Positions 43,058 through 55,320 of a DNA stretch of 64,000 nt are shown here, piece after piece. A model generated the notes under the pieces. That model saw nothing but the letters and a program-made list of their open reading frames with translations, did not search any database and was not told the origin of the DNA. The number at the start of each line of letters is the position of its first letter. Position 1 is the stretch's first letter. Source of the stretch: Okapia johnstoni. Lineage: Eukaryota; Chordata; Mammalia; Artiodactyla; Giraffidae. A program made the position numbers and the translations under genes. The DNA lies in assembly GCA_024291935.2 (NCBI GenBank), contig CM044316.1:70510501-70574500 (forward strand), read 5' to 3'.

Positions 43058-43814
43058 AAATGTCTTCAGGGTGTTGTTAACTCATCTCCTGGAGACCAGG
43101 GAGAGATGCCTGCAGGGAAGAGATCAGGATGGGGAGAGTCTGCTGAGGGCAAAGACCTGTTCTCTTGCCTTTCGTGGGATTCCCTTCATATCCCTGGTGA
43201 AAGATGTGATGATTTTATACGTTGTACAGATGAGGTATTAAATAATATGGCAACACAAATGGGGAAAGTTAGTTTCTTTCCATGCTCTTTTTATTCTCCC
43301 AAATCAGCAGAGGAGAAAGCCTCCAGTTGATGCTGGTGTGTATTTAACACCTCATTAACACTTCTAATCTCCCTTTTTAACGGAGAGAGCAGGTCTAAGA
43401 CTCCCCCGGTAGCAGGTAACAAAATCATGCTCCAATTTAATTGCATTGCTTTGTTTTAATTTTACAGTTATTTTCTGTTTGCAGCCAGTCTGCTTTCCCA
43501 CTTATGGTAGTGACATGAAGTCTCTTCTTTTTGTAAGTGGATTTCCTTAAGTAGACAAGGCAAAACAATTTTTTAATTAGATAGCAAATACCAGTAAGAT
43601 AATACCTAGATATGGCAGAAAAACAATCATGACAGGTGATCATGATGGGTGACCAGGAATACCCAGTTTAGAAATCCACACTGCACAGCATTCACCATCT
43701 ATTAGTACTTTGCACAGAGGTGCTCTGTGGGTATATGATTGTTGCTGGACTAAAGCCAGGCTTCTCTCTGCTGGGATGCTGACACAATTTTTAAGGCAAT
43801 TTCAAACCTGTATT
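43058..43814 (+). other. Intronic unique sequence, A/T-rich
   Basis: Repeat-free block. 43330-43660 is A/T-rich with TAAT-type motifs and could be a conserved non-coding element. No gene. Confidence 0.45.
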
Positions 43815-44930
43815 CTTAAATGACTTCTTTATTGATGTATAGTTGACTTACAACATTATATTAGCTTCAAGTGTACAACATAGCGATTCAATATTTTTAT
43901 AGATTATGCACCAAAGTTATTACAGTGCTATCGACCATATTCCCTGAGTTGTACATTACATCCCTGTGTCCTATTTATAACTGGTAGTTGTAGCTCTTAA
44001 TCCCCTTCATCTATTTAGCGCATTCCCCTACTCATCTTCACTGTCAACCACCTGTTTGTTCTCTGTATCTGTGACTCTGTTTTTTATATATTTGTTCATT
44101 TGTTTTGTTTTTTAGAGTGCACATTTAAGTGAAAACATATGGTATTTGTCCTTCACTAACTTCTTTCACTGAGAATAGCCTCGAGGTCCATCTGTGTTGT
44201 CACATATGGCAAGATTTCATTCTTTTTTATAGCTGGGTAATATTCCACTATAGATGTATATATACCACATTGTCTTCATCCATTCATCTGTCCATGGACA
44301 CTTAGCTATTATATATAATGCTGCAATGAACATTGGGGTGCATATGTCTTTTCAAATTGGTGTTTTCTTAGGATAAACACCCAGGAGTAGAATTGCCAGA
44401 TCACATAGCAGTTGTATTTTTCATTTTTGAGGACCCTCCATACTGTTTTCCATGGTAGCTACATCAATTAACATTCCCATCAACAGTGCTTAAGGGCTCC
44501 CTTTTCTCCACATCCTCGCCAACACTTATTGTTTCTTGTCTTTTTGATGACAGTGATTCTGAGAGGTGCGAGGTACTACTTCACTGTGGTTTTTATTTGC
44601 ATCTCTCTTATGATTATTGATGCTAATGACTCTTAAATGGGCTTCCCAGGTGGCACTAGTGGTAAAGAACCCACCTGCCAGTGAAGGAGACATAAGAGAC
44701 TCCCATTCAATCCCTGGGTTGGGAAGATCCCCTGGAGGAGGGCATGAAAACCCACTCCAGTATTCTTGCCTGGAGAATTCCATGGACAGAGGAGCCTGGT
44801 GGGCTACATAAGGTCACACAGAGTCGGACATGACTGAAGCAACTTAGCATGTACACATGCATGATTATTGATGTTAATCAGTCTTAAATGGACTATCGTT
44901 AATAAGTATAGTTACCAAGTCATTCAATAC
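43815..44930 (-). mobile_element. L1 3' portion, antisense, with nested SINE
   Basis: Complement of L1 3' UTR and ORF2 end (gatgtatagttgacttacaa; ggataaacacccaggagtag region). A sense Bov-tA interrupts it at 44641-44861 and the L1 resumes for about 40-70 bases. Confidence 0.8.
44641..44861 (+). mobile_element. Bov-tA SINE with unusually long target duplication
   Basis: Head gcttcccaggtggcactagt, 3' end gagtcggacatgactgaagc. About 30 bases of host L1 are repeated on both sides (44611-44640 and 44862-44891) with a few mismatches. Confidence 0.9.
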
Positions 44931-45839
44931 CTAGTCTGTACCTAAGGCTGATGGATACACCACGGATCCCAGAATCTCTCGTTAGAGGGTCTTCTAGGCC
45001 TGTATGTTTAGTAGCAAAGTTGCATTAAGCCCCTCATACCAGCCCCAGGGCAGGAGGTGGGTAGACCTTATTCAACCCCTTCAGAAGCATCTTCTCAGGC
45101 AGGTACAGGTAGTTCCTCTGTCACACACAGTAGTCAGGGTGGCTTTTGCCACATATGTTCAGTGTTTGTTCATTCATCCACTCTATGAATCCTTACTGAG
45201 CACTTATTTTGTGCCAGCCCTGGGGAGACATCAGTGAATGAAATAGACTTTTAACTCCCTGTCCTGGTGGAGCTAACATTCTCAGTGAGGGAGACAGACA
45301 ATAAACAATGAATGCAAATAACCAAATGAGACACATGTTAAAGTGTGGGTACAGTTTTGGCAGTGGGGGATGCATGAGGAAGGGGACTAGGGATTGCTGG
45401 GTGGGAATGGGCAGGCGTTAAATGTGGTGGTTGAGGTCAGCCTTATCGGAGGCAATATCTGAGCAAGACTTGAAAAAGGGAAGAGTGAGACAGCACATTC
45501 CAGGTAGAGCGGTTGCCAGTATAAAGGCCCCAAGATGAGTGTGCACCTGGCATGTTTAAGAAATAGCAGAGAGGCTGAAGCAGAGAGAGCGAGAGAGAGA
45601 GAGCAGGAGAAGAGAGATCACATGTTAAGGGTCCTTACAGACCATTAGCAGTATTTTCACTTCTTTATTGAGAGAAACAGGGGCATCTCGGGAGTGTTAT
45701 GAGTAGAGGAATGCTAGGGGCTTATTCTGGCTGCTGTGCTGACAGGGTGTGTGGAGCAGAGGTGAAAGCAGGGAGGCCAGTTAGAAGACGAGGCAAGGGT
45801 TGAGATGGTAGAAGTGGTGAGAAGACACAGATTCTGGTT
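44931..45839 (+). other. Intronic unique sequence with an old MIR/L2-like remnant
   Basis: 45165-45330 resembles old MIR/L2-type sequence (tgagcacttattttgtgcca; ctccctgtcctggtggagct). A short GA-rich tract lies at 45585-45603. No gene. Confidence 0.5.
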
Positions 45840-46790
45840 TGTTTTAAAAATAAAACTAAAGGATTTAACCATAGGGCTCAGCAATTCCACACCTAGGTGT
45901 ATACACAAGAGAACTAAAAACACATTTTCAAATGTTTGTACCATCATCAAAAAGTCTACAAATGGGACTTCTCTGGTGGTCCAGTAGCTAAGACTCTGCG
46001 CTCCCACTGCAAGGGGCCCAGGATTGATCCCTGGTGGGGAAACTAGATCCCACATACTGAAACTAAAGATCCCAAGTGCTACAACTAAAAAACCTGACTC
46101 ACCCAAATAAATATTTAAACTTTTAAATTATTTATTTATTTATTTGGCTTCCCTAGGTTATGGCACACAGGATCTTTGATCTTCACTGTGGCATGTGGGA
46201 TCTAGTTCGCTGACCAGGAATTGAACCCAGGCCCCTGCACTGGGAGCTCAGACTCTTACCCACTGGACCACCAGGGAAGTCCCTTAAATTTTTTTAAAGT
46301 CTACAAATAACAAATGCCAGAGAGGGTGTAGAGAAAAGGGAACCCTCCTACACTGTTGGTGGAAATGTAAATTGGTGCAGCCACAATGGAGAACAGTATG
46401 GAGGCTCCTTAAAAAAAAAACAACTAAAAATAGAGCTATCATATGATTCTGCAATCCCACTCCCAGGCATATAACCAGAAAAGATAAAATTATAACTCAA
46501 AAAGATACATGCCCCCTGTGTTCATAGCAGCACTGTTTATAATAGCCAAGACATGGAAGCAACCCAAATGCCCATCAACAGATGAATGGATAAAGAAGAT
46601 GAGGTACACACATACAATGGATGATTACTAAAGGGGAAAGGGAGAGGGGGAAATATATTAGATGTTTGAGATTAACATACACAATACTTTATATAAAATA
46701 AACAACAAGGACCTGTATAGCACAGGGAAGTATATTCAATATGTTGTAATAACCTTTAATGGGAAAGTATCTGAAAAAGAACATATGCAA
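45840..46790 (+). mobile_element. L1 3'-end copies interrupted by an inverted SINE pair
   Basis: 45846-45943 is an old L1 3' fragment. A younger L1 3' end starts at about 45944 (catcaaaaagtctacaaat) and resumes after the insert at 46296. It ends near 46790 (acctgtatagcacagggaag). Inactive. Confidence 0.75.
45964..46295. mobile_element. Head-to-head outward SINE pair inserted in L1
   Basis: A sense CHR-type SINE (45964 to about 46125, gggacttctctggtggtcca) is followed by an antisense CHR-type SINE (about 46126-46285, ending ggaccaccagggaagtccc). The whole pair is flanked by one perfect 13-bp duplication, AAAGTCTACAAAT, at 45951-45963 and 46296-46308. The second SINE probably jumped into the tail of the first. 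Confidence 0.85.
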
Positions 46791-49700
46791 AGCCCTCGAT
46801 TCTGGACAAGATGGCAGAGTAGGACTTGAGTAGGACCTCTTCTCACAAAAACACCAAAATCACAACTAACTGCTGAACAGCCATTGACAAAAAAGACTGG
46901 AACCTACCAAAAAAGATATTTTAACATCCAAAGAAGTCACAACCAGGTGGTAGGAGGGGTGCTTTCGTGACATAATCAAATCCTGTACCCACTGGATGAT
47001 TAGCCCACAACCTGGAAAATAATCATATCACAGAGGTTCTCCCATAGGAGTGAGTTCTGAGCCCCATGTTGGGCTCTCCAGGCTGAAAGTCTGGCAACAG
47101 GAGGAGGAGTTGCAGAGCCTTTGGCGTTGAAGGCCAGCAGAGCTTGCGTGCAGGAGCTCCAGAGCAATGAAGGAAACAGAGGCTCTACTCTTGGAGGATG
47201 CACACAAGATTTCACATGTACTGGCACCCAGCACAAAGCAGTGGCCACATAGGAGTCTGGGCCAGACCTACCTGTGGGTCTTGGGAGGGCTGGTGTAGGG
47301 GGGGTCTCCTGGGGATGTGGCAATTGGCTGTGGCTCACTGTGGGGGCAAGGACACTGGTGGTAGAAGTGCCAGGGAATATTGATTGGTGTGAGCTCACCC
47401 AGAGGTCATGATTTTGGCACCAACACCTGGCCCCACCCAACAGCCTGAAGACTCTAGTCCTGGGACACCCCAGGCCAAACAATCAGCAGAGAGAGAACAC
47501 AACCTCATCAGCAGGCAGGCTGTCTAAAGTGGTACTGAGATCACAAGCCACCTGAAAATATATCTCTTGAAATGGCTCCGCCTACCAGAGGGACAAGACC
47601 TAGCTCCACTCACCAGTGGGCAGGAACTAGTGCCTCCCACTAGGAAGCCTGCACAAGCCTCTTAGACCAGCCTCATCCACTAGGAGACAGACAGAAGACG
47701 CAAGAAGATCTACAACCCTACAGTCTGCAGAAAGGAGACCACAAACACAGAAAGACAGGATGAGATGGCAAAGAACTACGTTTCAGATGAAGGAACAAGA
47801 TAAAAAGCCAGAAGTACAATTAAATGAACTGGTGGTAGGCAATCTACCTGAAAAAGAATTCAGAATAATGATAGTAAAGATGATCCAAGATCCTGGAAAA
47901 CGAATGGAGGACATTTTTAAAAGACCTAAAATATTTAAAGAACAGAGATTAACAATACAATAACTGAAATAAAAATAGTCTAGAATAAATCAATAGAAGA
48001 ATAAGCGAGACAGAAGAATGAATAAGTCAGCTGGAAGAGAGTGGTAGAAATCACTGCTGTGGAATAGAAAAAAGAAAAATAAAAAGAAATAAGAACAGTT
48101 TCAGAGACCTCTGGAACATTAAATACATCAACATTCCCATTATAGGAGTCCTAGAAGGAGATGAGAGAGAGAGAAGGGCCTGAGAAAATATTTGAAGAGA
48201 TTAGGCGACAAACTCTCCTGCCGTAAGAAAGGACACGCTCATTCAAGTCCACGAAGGGCAGAGTTGTCCCATACAAGATAAACTCAAGGAAGAACATGCT
48301 GAGACACATATTAATCAAAGTGACAAAAATAAAAGACAACCAAAAATTATGAAAAGCAACAAATCATATTTAAGGGAATCCCCATAAGGCTGTCAGCTGA
48401 TTTTTCCCCAGAAACTGCAGACCAGAAGAGAGTGGCATGATACATTTAAAGTGGTGAAAGGGAAAAAAAGAAAAAGTGGTGAAAGGGAAGAACCTCCAAC
48501 CAAGAGTACTCTACCCAGAAAGGCTTTCATTCCGATTCAATGGAGAAATCAAAAGCTTTACAGACAAGCAATGGCTAAGAGAATTCAGCACCACCAAACT
48601 AGCTTTACAACAAATGCTAAAGGAGCTTCTCTAGGCAGAAAAGAAAAAGCCGCAACTAGAAACAAGAATTACAAATCAAAAAGCTCATGCAAAGGCAAAC
48701 ATAAGGGTAGGAAATCACACACAAATATGATATCAAAACCAGCAATTGTGAAAAGAGGGAAAAGTACAAATGTAAGATATTAGAAATGCATGGGAAATTA
48801 AGAGGTCAGCAAGTTAAAACAATCTCATACACACAGATGCTATATCAAAACCTCATGGGAACCTCAAACCAAAAATCTACAATAGATACAAACACACACA
48901 CGCAATCCGACACATCACTCAAGATAGTCATCAAACCACAAGAAAAGAGGAAGGGGGAAGAAAGAGCTATAAAAACAAACCCAAAGCAATTAACCAACAG
49001 CAAAAAAAAACGTGGGTGCTTGCATGCTAAGTCACTCAGTCATGTCCGACTCTTTGCCACCCCATCAACTGTAGCCTGCCAGGCTCCTCTGCCCATGGGA
49101 TTTTCCAAGCACAAATACTGGAGTAGGTTGCCGTTTCTTTCTCCAATAAGAATGTACATATCAATAATTACTTTAAACGTAAATTGATTAAATGCTCCAA
49201 CCAAAAGACATAGACTGGCTGAATGGAAAAACAAGACCCATATATACGCTGTCTAGTAGAGACCCACTTCAGATCTAGGGACATAAACACATACAGACTG
49301 AAAGTGAGAGAATGGTAAAGAATATTATATGCAAGTAGAAATCAAAAGAAAGCTGGAGTAGCAATATTCATATCAGACAAAATAGACCTTAAAATAAAAA
49401 CTATTATAAGAGATAGTCACTATGCAAATAAACAAATGGGCCCAAATTAAACGTAAAAGCTTTTGCATGGCAAAGGAAACTATACACAAAATGAAAAGAC
49501 AACCTACAGAATGGGAGAAGTTATTTGCAAGTGAAACAACCAACAGTGTTTAATCTCCAAAATATACAAACAGCTCATGTAGCTCTATATCAAAAAACAA
49601 ACAACCCAATCAAAAAATGGGCAGAAGATCTAAAGACATTTCTCCAAAGAAGGCATACATGTGACCATAAAGCACATGAAAAGATGCTCAACATCAGTAA

Positions 49701-50321
49701 TTACCAGAGAAATGCAAATCAAAACTACAATGAGGCATCACCTCACACCAGTCAGAATAGTCATCAAAAGTCTACAAACAATAAATGCTGAAGAAAGTGT
49801 GCAGAAAAGGGAACCCTCCTGCACTGTTGGTGGGAATGTAAATTGGTACCACCACTACAGAGAACAGTATGGAAATTCTTTAAAAAAAAAAAATGAAAAA
49901 TAGAGCTACCGTGTGATCCAGCAATCCCACTCCTGGGCATATATCTGGAGAAAACCATAATTAGAAAAGATAATGCACCCCAGTGTTCACTGCAGCACTA
50001 TTTACAATAGCCAGGACATGGAAGCAACCACAGGAATGGATAAAGATATGGAACATATATACAATGGAATGTTACTCAGCCATAAAAAGAACAAAATAAT
50101 GCTATTTGCAGCAAGGTAGATGGACCCTAGATATTGTTATACTGAGTAAAGTTAGACACAGAAAGACAAATATCCTTTGATATCACTTATATGTAGAATC
50201 TAAAAAAGAACGATACAAGTGAACTCATTTGCAACACAGAAACAGACTAACAGACTTTGAAAGCAGACTTGTGGTTGCTGGGGGAAAACATGGTAGAGAG
50301 GGATAAATTAGAAGCTTGGTG
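46791..50321 (+). mobile_element. Bovine-type L1 with 5' UTR, decayed ORF1 and partial ORF2
   Basis: The 5' end (about 46795, gacaagatggcagagtagga) is followed by a GC-richer 5' UTR, then ORF1 remnants (47760-47963 and 48451-48783, Lys-rich). ORF2 starts near 49145 (MYISIITLNVN), but most of ORF2 is missing: near 49400 it jumps to the C-terminal part (gcaaaggaaactatacacaa). The 3' UTR is interrupted at about 50321 by BovB and resumes at 53711. Several stops; inactive. Confidence 0.75.
49018..49147 (-). mobile_element. BovA SINE nested in L1
   Basis: Antisense body only (cagtcatgtccgactctttg to ttgccgtttctttctcc). It lies between ORF1 and ORF2 of the host L1. Confidence 0.88.
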
Positions 50322-50580
50322 GATTGGCCCCAGGGCAGCCAGAGGCAATGGAAAACCTGGGAAGCCCTCTGTTCCTGGGTGTCCAACATCAGCTCCAGCC
50401 TCTCTCAGACCCTCTTGCAGCAGGGCCTTTGCCTCAGCCCCGGGCTTCACACTGACCAACACCCAGTGGCCCATGAAGGTTTACACACTCAACGAGGGCC
50501 AGCAGCGGGACAGCCAGGGCACCAGGCATGTCTTCCAGCTATGTGGAGAGGCTGGAGGGCATGTCCCTGCTAGTTATGGA
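50322..50580 (+). pseudogene. PPP4R3A-like mRNA 5' fragment fused to BovB
   Basis: From 50452 the translation reads LTNTQWPMKVYTLNE, then QQRDSQGTRHV. After a 2-base deletion it continues SYVERLEGMSLLV. I recognise the N-terminus of protein phosphatase 4 regulatory subunit 3 (PPP4R3A/SMEK1, start MTDTRRRVKVYTLNE). The start codon is now CTG at 50452-50454. Bases 50322-50451 are GC-rich and would be its 5' UTR. Homology stops abruptly near 50575-50580, where BovB sequence (ctgacaaaacgtgatccact) begins. The fragment runs from the probable mRNA start to about codon 35, with no intron. It is a dead retrocopy, not a gene. Confidence 0.75.
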
Positions 50581-53500
50581 CTGACAAAACGTGATCCACT
50601 GGAGAAGGCAATGGCAAACCACTTCAGTATTCTTGCCTTGAGAGCCCCATGCAGAGTATGAAAAGGCAATAAGATATGGCACTGAAAGGTAAGCCCCCCC
50701 AGGTCGAAAGGTGTCCAGTATGCTACTGGGGAAGAACAGAGAAATAGCTCCAGAAGAATGAAGAGGCTGGGCCAAAGCAGAAGCACCACCCAGGTGTGGA
50801 CAGAGGACGAGATGGTTGGATGGCAACACCGACTCAAGGACATGAGTTTGAGTAAGCCTGGCATGCTGCAGTCCATGGGGTCTCAGCAACAACAACTGGT
50901 GGTGAAGGTAAAATCCAGTGCTGTAAAGAACAGCATTTCATAGGAGCCTGGAATGGTAGGGCCATGAGTCAGGGTAAACTGGATGTGGTCAAACAGGAGA
51001 TGGCAAGAGCGAACATCAGCATTTTAGGAATCAGTGAATTAAAGTGGACGAGAATGGGTGAACTTAATTCAGATGACCATTATATCTACTACTGTGGGCA
51101 AGAATCCTGTAGAAGAAATGGAGTAGCCCTCATAGTCAACAAGAGTCTGAAATGCAGTACTGGGGTTTATTTCCAAGGCAAACCATGCAACACCACAAAA
51201 ATCCAAGTCCATGCCCCAACCACTAACGCCAAAGAAGCTGGAGTTGAACAGTTCTATAAAGACCTACAAGACCTCCTAGAATTAACACCAAAAAATGATG
51301 TCCTTTTCATCACAGGGGACTGGAATGCAAAAGCAGCAAGTCAAGAGATACCTGGAATAACAGGCAAATTTGGCTTTGGAGTACAGAATGAAGCAGGGAA
51401 AAGGCTAACAGATTTGCCAAGACAACGCACTGGTCATAGCAAACACCCTCTTCCAACAACACAAGAGATGACTCTACACAGGGACATCACCAGATGGTCA
51501 ATACCAAAATCAGATTGATTATATTTTTTGCAGCTGAAGTTGAAAAAGCTCTATACAGTCAGCAAAAACAAGACCCATTGATGACTATGGCTCAGGTCAT
51601 CAGCTCCTTGTTGCAAAATTCAGACTTAAATTGAAGAAAGTAGGGAAAACCACTATGACTTTCAGGTATGACCTAAATCAAATCCCTAACAATTATACAG
51701 TGGAGGTGACAAATAGATTCAAGGGACTAGATCTGGTAGACAGAGCCTGAAGAACTATGGAGGTTCGTAACTCTGTACAGGAGGTGACCAAAACCATCCC
51801 CAAGAAAAAGAAATGCAACAAGGCAAAGTGGTTGTCTGAGGAGGCCTTACAAATAGCTGAGAAAAGAAGAGAAGCGAAAGTCTAAGGAGAAAGGGAAAGA
51901 TAAAACCAACTGAAGGCAGAGTTTCAGAGAACAGCAAGGAGAAATAAGAAAGCCTTCTTAAGTGACTGATGCAAAGAAACAGAGGAAAACAATAGAATAA
52001 GAAAGACTAGAGACTCTTCAAGAAAATTAAAGATACCAAGGGAACATGCAAAGTTGGGCACAATAAAGGACGGAAGCAGTGAGGATCTAGTAGAAGCAGA
52101 AGAGATTTAGAAGTGGCAAGAGTTCACCGAAGAACTGTACAAAAAAAGCTCTTAATGACCTGGATAATCATGATGGTGTGGTCACTCACCTAGAACCAGA
52201 CATCCTGGAGTGCAAAGTCAAGTGGGCCTTAGGAAGCATTACTATGAACAACGCTAGTGGAGGTGATGGAATTCCAGCTCAGCTATTTCATAATCCTAAA
52301 AGATGATGCTGTTAAAGTGCTGCACTCAATATACCAGCAAATTTGGAAAACTAGGAGTGGCCACAGGACTGGAAAAGATCAGTTTTCATTCCAATCCCAA
52401 AGAAAGGCAATGCCAAAGAATGTTCAAATTACTACACAATTGTACTCATTTCACATGCTAGCAAAATTATGCTCAAAATCCTTCAAGCTAAGGCTTCAGC
52501 AGTACATGAACTGAGAAATTCCAGATGTACAAGCTGGGTTTAGAAAAGGCAAAGGAACCAGAGAACAAATTGCCAACATCTGTTGGATTATAGAAAAAGC
52601 AAGGGAATTCCAGGAAAAACATCTGCATCATTGACTATGCTAAAGCCTTTGACTGTGGGTATCACAACAAACTGTGGAAAATTCTTAGACAAATGGGAGT
52701 ACCAGATCACCTTACCTGTCTCCTGAGAAACCTGTTTGCAGGACAAGAAGCAACATTTAGAACTAGACATGGAACAATCGACTGGTTCAAAATTGGCACA
52801 GGAGTATGTCAAGGCTGTATATCGTCACCCTGCTTATTTAACTTATATGCACAGGACATCATGTGAAATGCTGGGCTTGATGAAGCTGGAATCAAGATTG
52901 CCAGGAGAAATAACAACCTCAGATATGCAGATGATACCACTTTAGTGGCAGAAAGTGCAGAGGAACTAAAGAGCCTCCTGATGAAGGTGAAAGAGAAAAG
53001 TGAAAAAGCTGGCTTAGAACTCAACACTCAAAAACCGAAGATCATGGCATCCAGTCCCATCACTTCATGGCAAATAGATGGGGGAAAATGTGGAAACCGT
53101 GACAGATTTCATTTTAATTTTCTTGGGCTCCAAAATCAGTGCAGATGGTGACTGCAGCCAGTCATAAAATTAAAAGACGTTTGCTCCTTGGAAGAAAAGC
53201 TATGACAAACCTAGACAGTGTATTAAAAAGCAGAGACATCACTTTGCTGACAAAGGTCCATCTAGTCAAAGCTATGGTTTTCCCAGTAGTCATGTACAGA
53301 TGTGAGAGTTGGAGCATAAAGAAGGCTGAGCACTGAAGAATTTAATGCTTTCAAACTGTGGTACTAGAAAAGGCTCTTGAGAGTCCTTGGACAGCAAGGA
53401 GATCAAGGAAGTCAATCCTAAAGGGCATCGACCCTAAATATTCATTGGAAGGACTGATGCTGAACCTGAAGCTCCAATACTTTGGCCACATGATGTTAAG

Positions 53501-53710
53501 AGCCAACTCAATGGAATAGACCCTGATGCTGGGAAAGATTGAAGGCAAGAGGAGAAGGGGACAACAGAGGATAAGACGGTTAGATGGCATCATCAACTCA
53601 ATGGACCTTGGTTTGAGCAAACTCCAAGAGATGGTGAAGGACAGGGAAGCGTGGCGTGCTGCAGTTCATGGGGTTGCAAGGGCAGACACAACTTAGCAAC
53701 TAAATAACAA
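50576..53710 (+). mobile_element. Near full-length BovB (RTE) LINE, inactive
   Basis: Sense BovB inserted in the 3' UTR of the surrounding L1. An endonuclease ORF is open at 50964-51518 (184 codons, with the AP-endonuclease-type pieces ISILGISELKW and FITGDWNAK), but a stretch in its middle is missing compared with what I expect for the family, and it then breaks. RT motifs are visible with stops between them: IDYAKAFD near 52630, GVCQGCISSPCLFN near 52803, and the catalytic YADDTT box near 52924. The typical 3' end runs to acttagcaactaaataacaa. It is 5'-fused to the PPP4R3-like piece. Not able to code for active protein. Confidence 0.88.
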
Positions 53711-54130
53711 CTACTGTATGTAAAATGGGCTTCCCTGGTGTCTCAGATGGTAAATTGTCTGCCTGCAATGCGGGAGACCTGGGTTCGATCCCTGGGTCAG
53801 GAAGATCCCCTGGAAAAGGAAATGGCAACCCACTCCAGTATTCTTGCCTAGAAAATTCCATGGATGGAGGAGCCTGGTGGGCTACAGTCCACAGGGTCGC
53901 AAAGAGTCGGACTCAACTGAGCAACTTCACTTTAATATATAAAATAGGTAATCAACAGGGACCTACTGTATAGCACAGGGAACTCTACTCAATATTCTGT
54001 AGTAACCTATATAGGAAAATAATCTGAAAAAGAATGAATATGTGCATATGGCTAACTGAATCAGTTAGCTGTACACCTGAAACAACACTGTAAGTCAACT
54101 ATATTCCAATATAAAATAAAAATTAAAGTA
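53711..54130 (+). mobile_element. L1 3' end resuming after BovB, with nested Bov-tA
   Basis: L1 3' UTR continues (ctactgtatgtaaaat, then acctactgtatagcacaggg and ctatattccaatataaaata). A Bov-tA lies within it at 53727-53933. Confidence 0.8.
53727..53933 (+). mobile_element. Bov-tA SINE
   Basis: Full-length: gggcttccctggtgtctcag head with the B-box-like gggttcgatccc, ending gagtcggactcaactgagca. One of the least diverged copies in the window. Confidence 0.93.
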
Positions 54131-54790
54131 AGAAAAAGAATATATATGTATGTATGTACATAACAATCACTTCGGTATACCTGAAGCTGATGCAACACAG
54201 TAAATGACTATACTTCATTTTTTTAAATATTATCCTAAAATAATAATAAAACTCTGACAGTAAATGAAAAAATACATAAATTTGTACATGGATATTCTTA
54301 ATAGCATTATCCATAATAGTAAAAAAAAAAAAAAAAAGTGTGAACTACCCAAATACCCATTAACTGATGAATGAATAAACAAAATGGGATATATCCAAAC
54401 AGAATATTCATCCATAAATACTAATAATATACCGATACATGCTACAACATGGATGAACCTTGAAAATGATGTGCTAATCAAAAGAAGCCAGACATGAAAG
54501 GCCACATGTGCTTTGATTTCATTTATATGAAATGTCCAGAAAAGGCAAATCCATGGAGACTAGAAAGCAGTGGTGGTTGTCAGGGACTGAGGGGAAAGAA
54601 GAATGCAGAATGACTACTAATAGTGATGTAGTTTTTCAGGGGATGATGAATATGTTTTGGAATTCAACAGAAGTGATGATTGTACAACATTGTGAATGTA
54701 ACTGGAAGCCACTGAATTGTGCACTTTAAAATGACGAGTTTTATGTTACAAGAGATTTACCTCAATTTAAAAAAAAAAGTAGAGGATAGG
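54131..54790 (+). mobile_element. Older L1 3' end
   Basis: A/T-rich 3' sequence with L1 phrases (tacaacatggatgaacctt; ggggatgatgaatatgtttt; acgagttttatgtta) and a poly-A run at 54320-54336. Confidence 0.65.
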
Positions 54791-55004
54791 GAGTGAGAAA
54801 AAGAGGTCCAGGATGGTAGCTGAGAGGATGGAGTTACCATAATCAGGGATGAAGAAAGCTACTGTGACAGATGGGGAGAGAAAGACAAGGAGCTGAGGTT
54901 TGGACAGAAGCTGGGCATTGAGGGAGAGGTCCTAGGTGGAGACATCAATTTCAGAGTTGGCATCAGCATGTAAGTAGTACTGAGGTGCAAATAAAACATA
55001 TCCT
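54791..55004 (+). other. Intronic spacer
   Basis: Purine-rich unique sequence between an L1 3' end and a SINE. Nothing recognised. Confidence 0.4.
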
Positions 55005-55320
55005 GGGGCTTCCCTGGTGGCTCAGCAGTAAAGAAGCTGCCCGTCAGTGCAGGGGACATGGGTTCAAACCCCGATCCAGGAAGATTCCACATGCTGTGAA
55101 GCAGCAAAGCCCAGGCACCACAACTACTGAGCCTGTGCTGCAGAGCTGGGGAGCTGTGCGCCCCAGAGCCTGTGCTAGAGCCCGTGTGCCCCAGCAAGAG
55201 AAACCACTGCAATGAGAAGCCAAAGCACTGCAACTAGAGAGGAGCTCCCACTCGCCACAATGAGAGAAAAGCCCAAGCAGAAGACCCAGTGCAGCCAAAA
55301 ATAAATTATTTAAAAACAAA
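55005..55320 (+). mobile_element. CHR-1-like tRNA-Glu-derived SINE
   Basis: Begins ggggcttccctggtggctca. Unlike Bov-tA it continues with the CHR-type body (aagcccaggcaccacaacta, actgcaactagagaggagct, cagtgcagccaaaaataaat). Confidence 0.85.

Noticed and set aside
50964..51518. 184-codon ORF resembling a host protein with endonuclease fold
   Set aside because: It is the BovB LINE endonuclease, often mis-annotated as a craniofacial-development-protein-like gene. It is broken by stops downstream and lacks an internal stretch.
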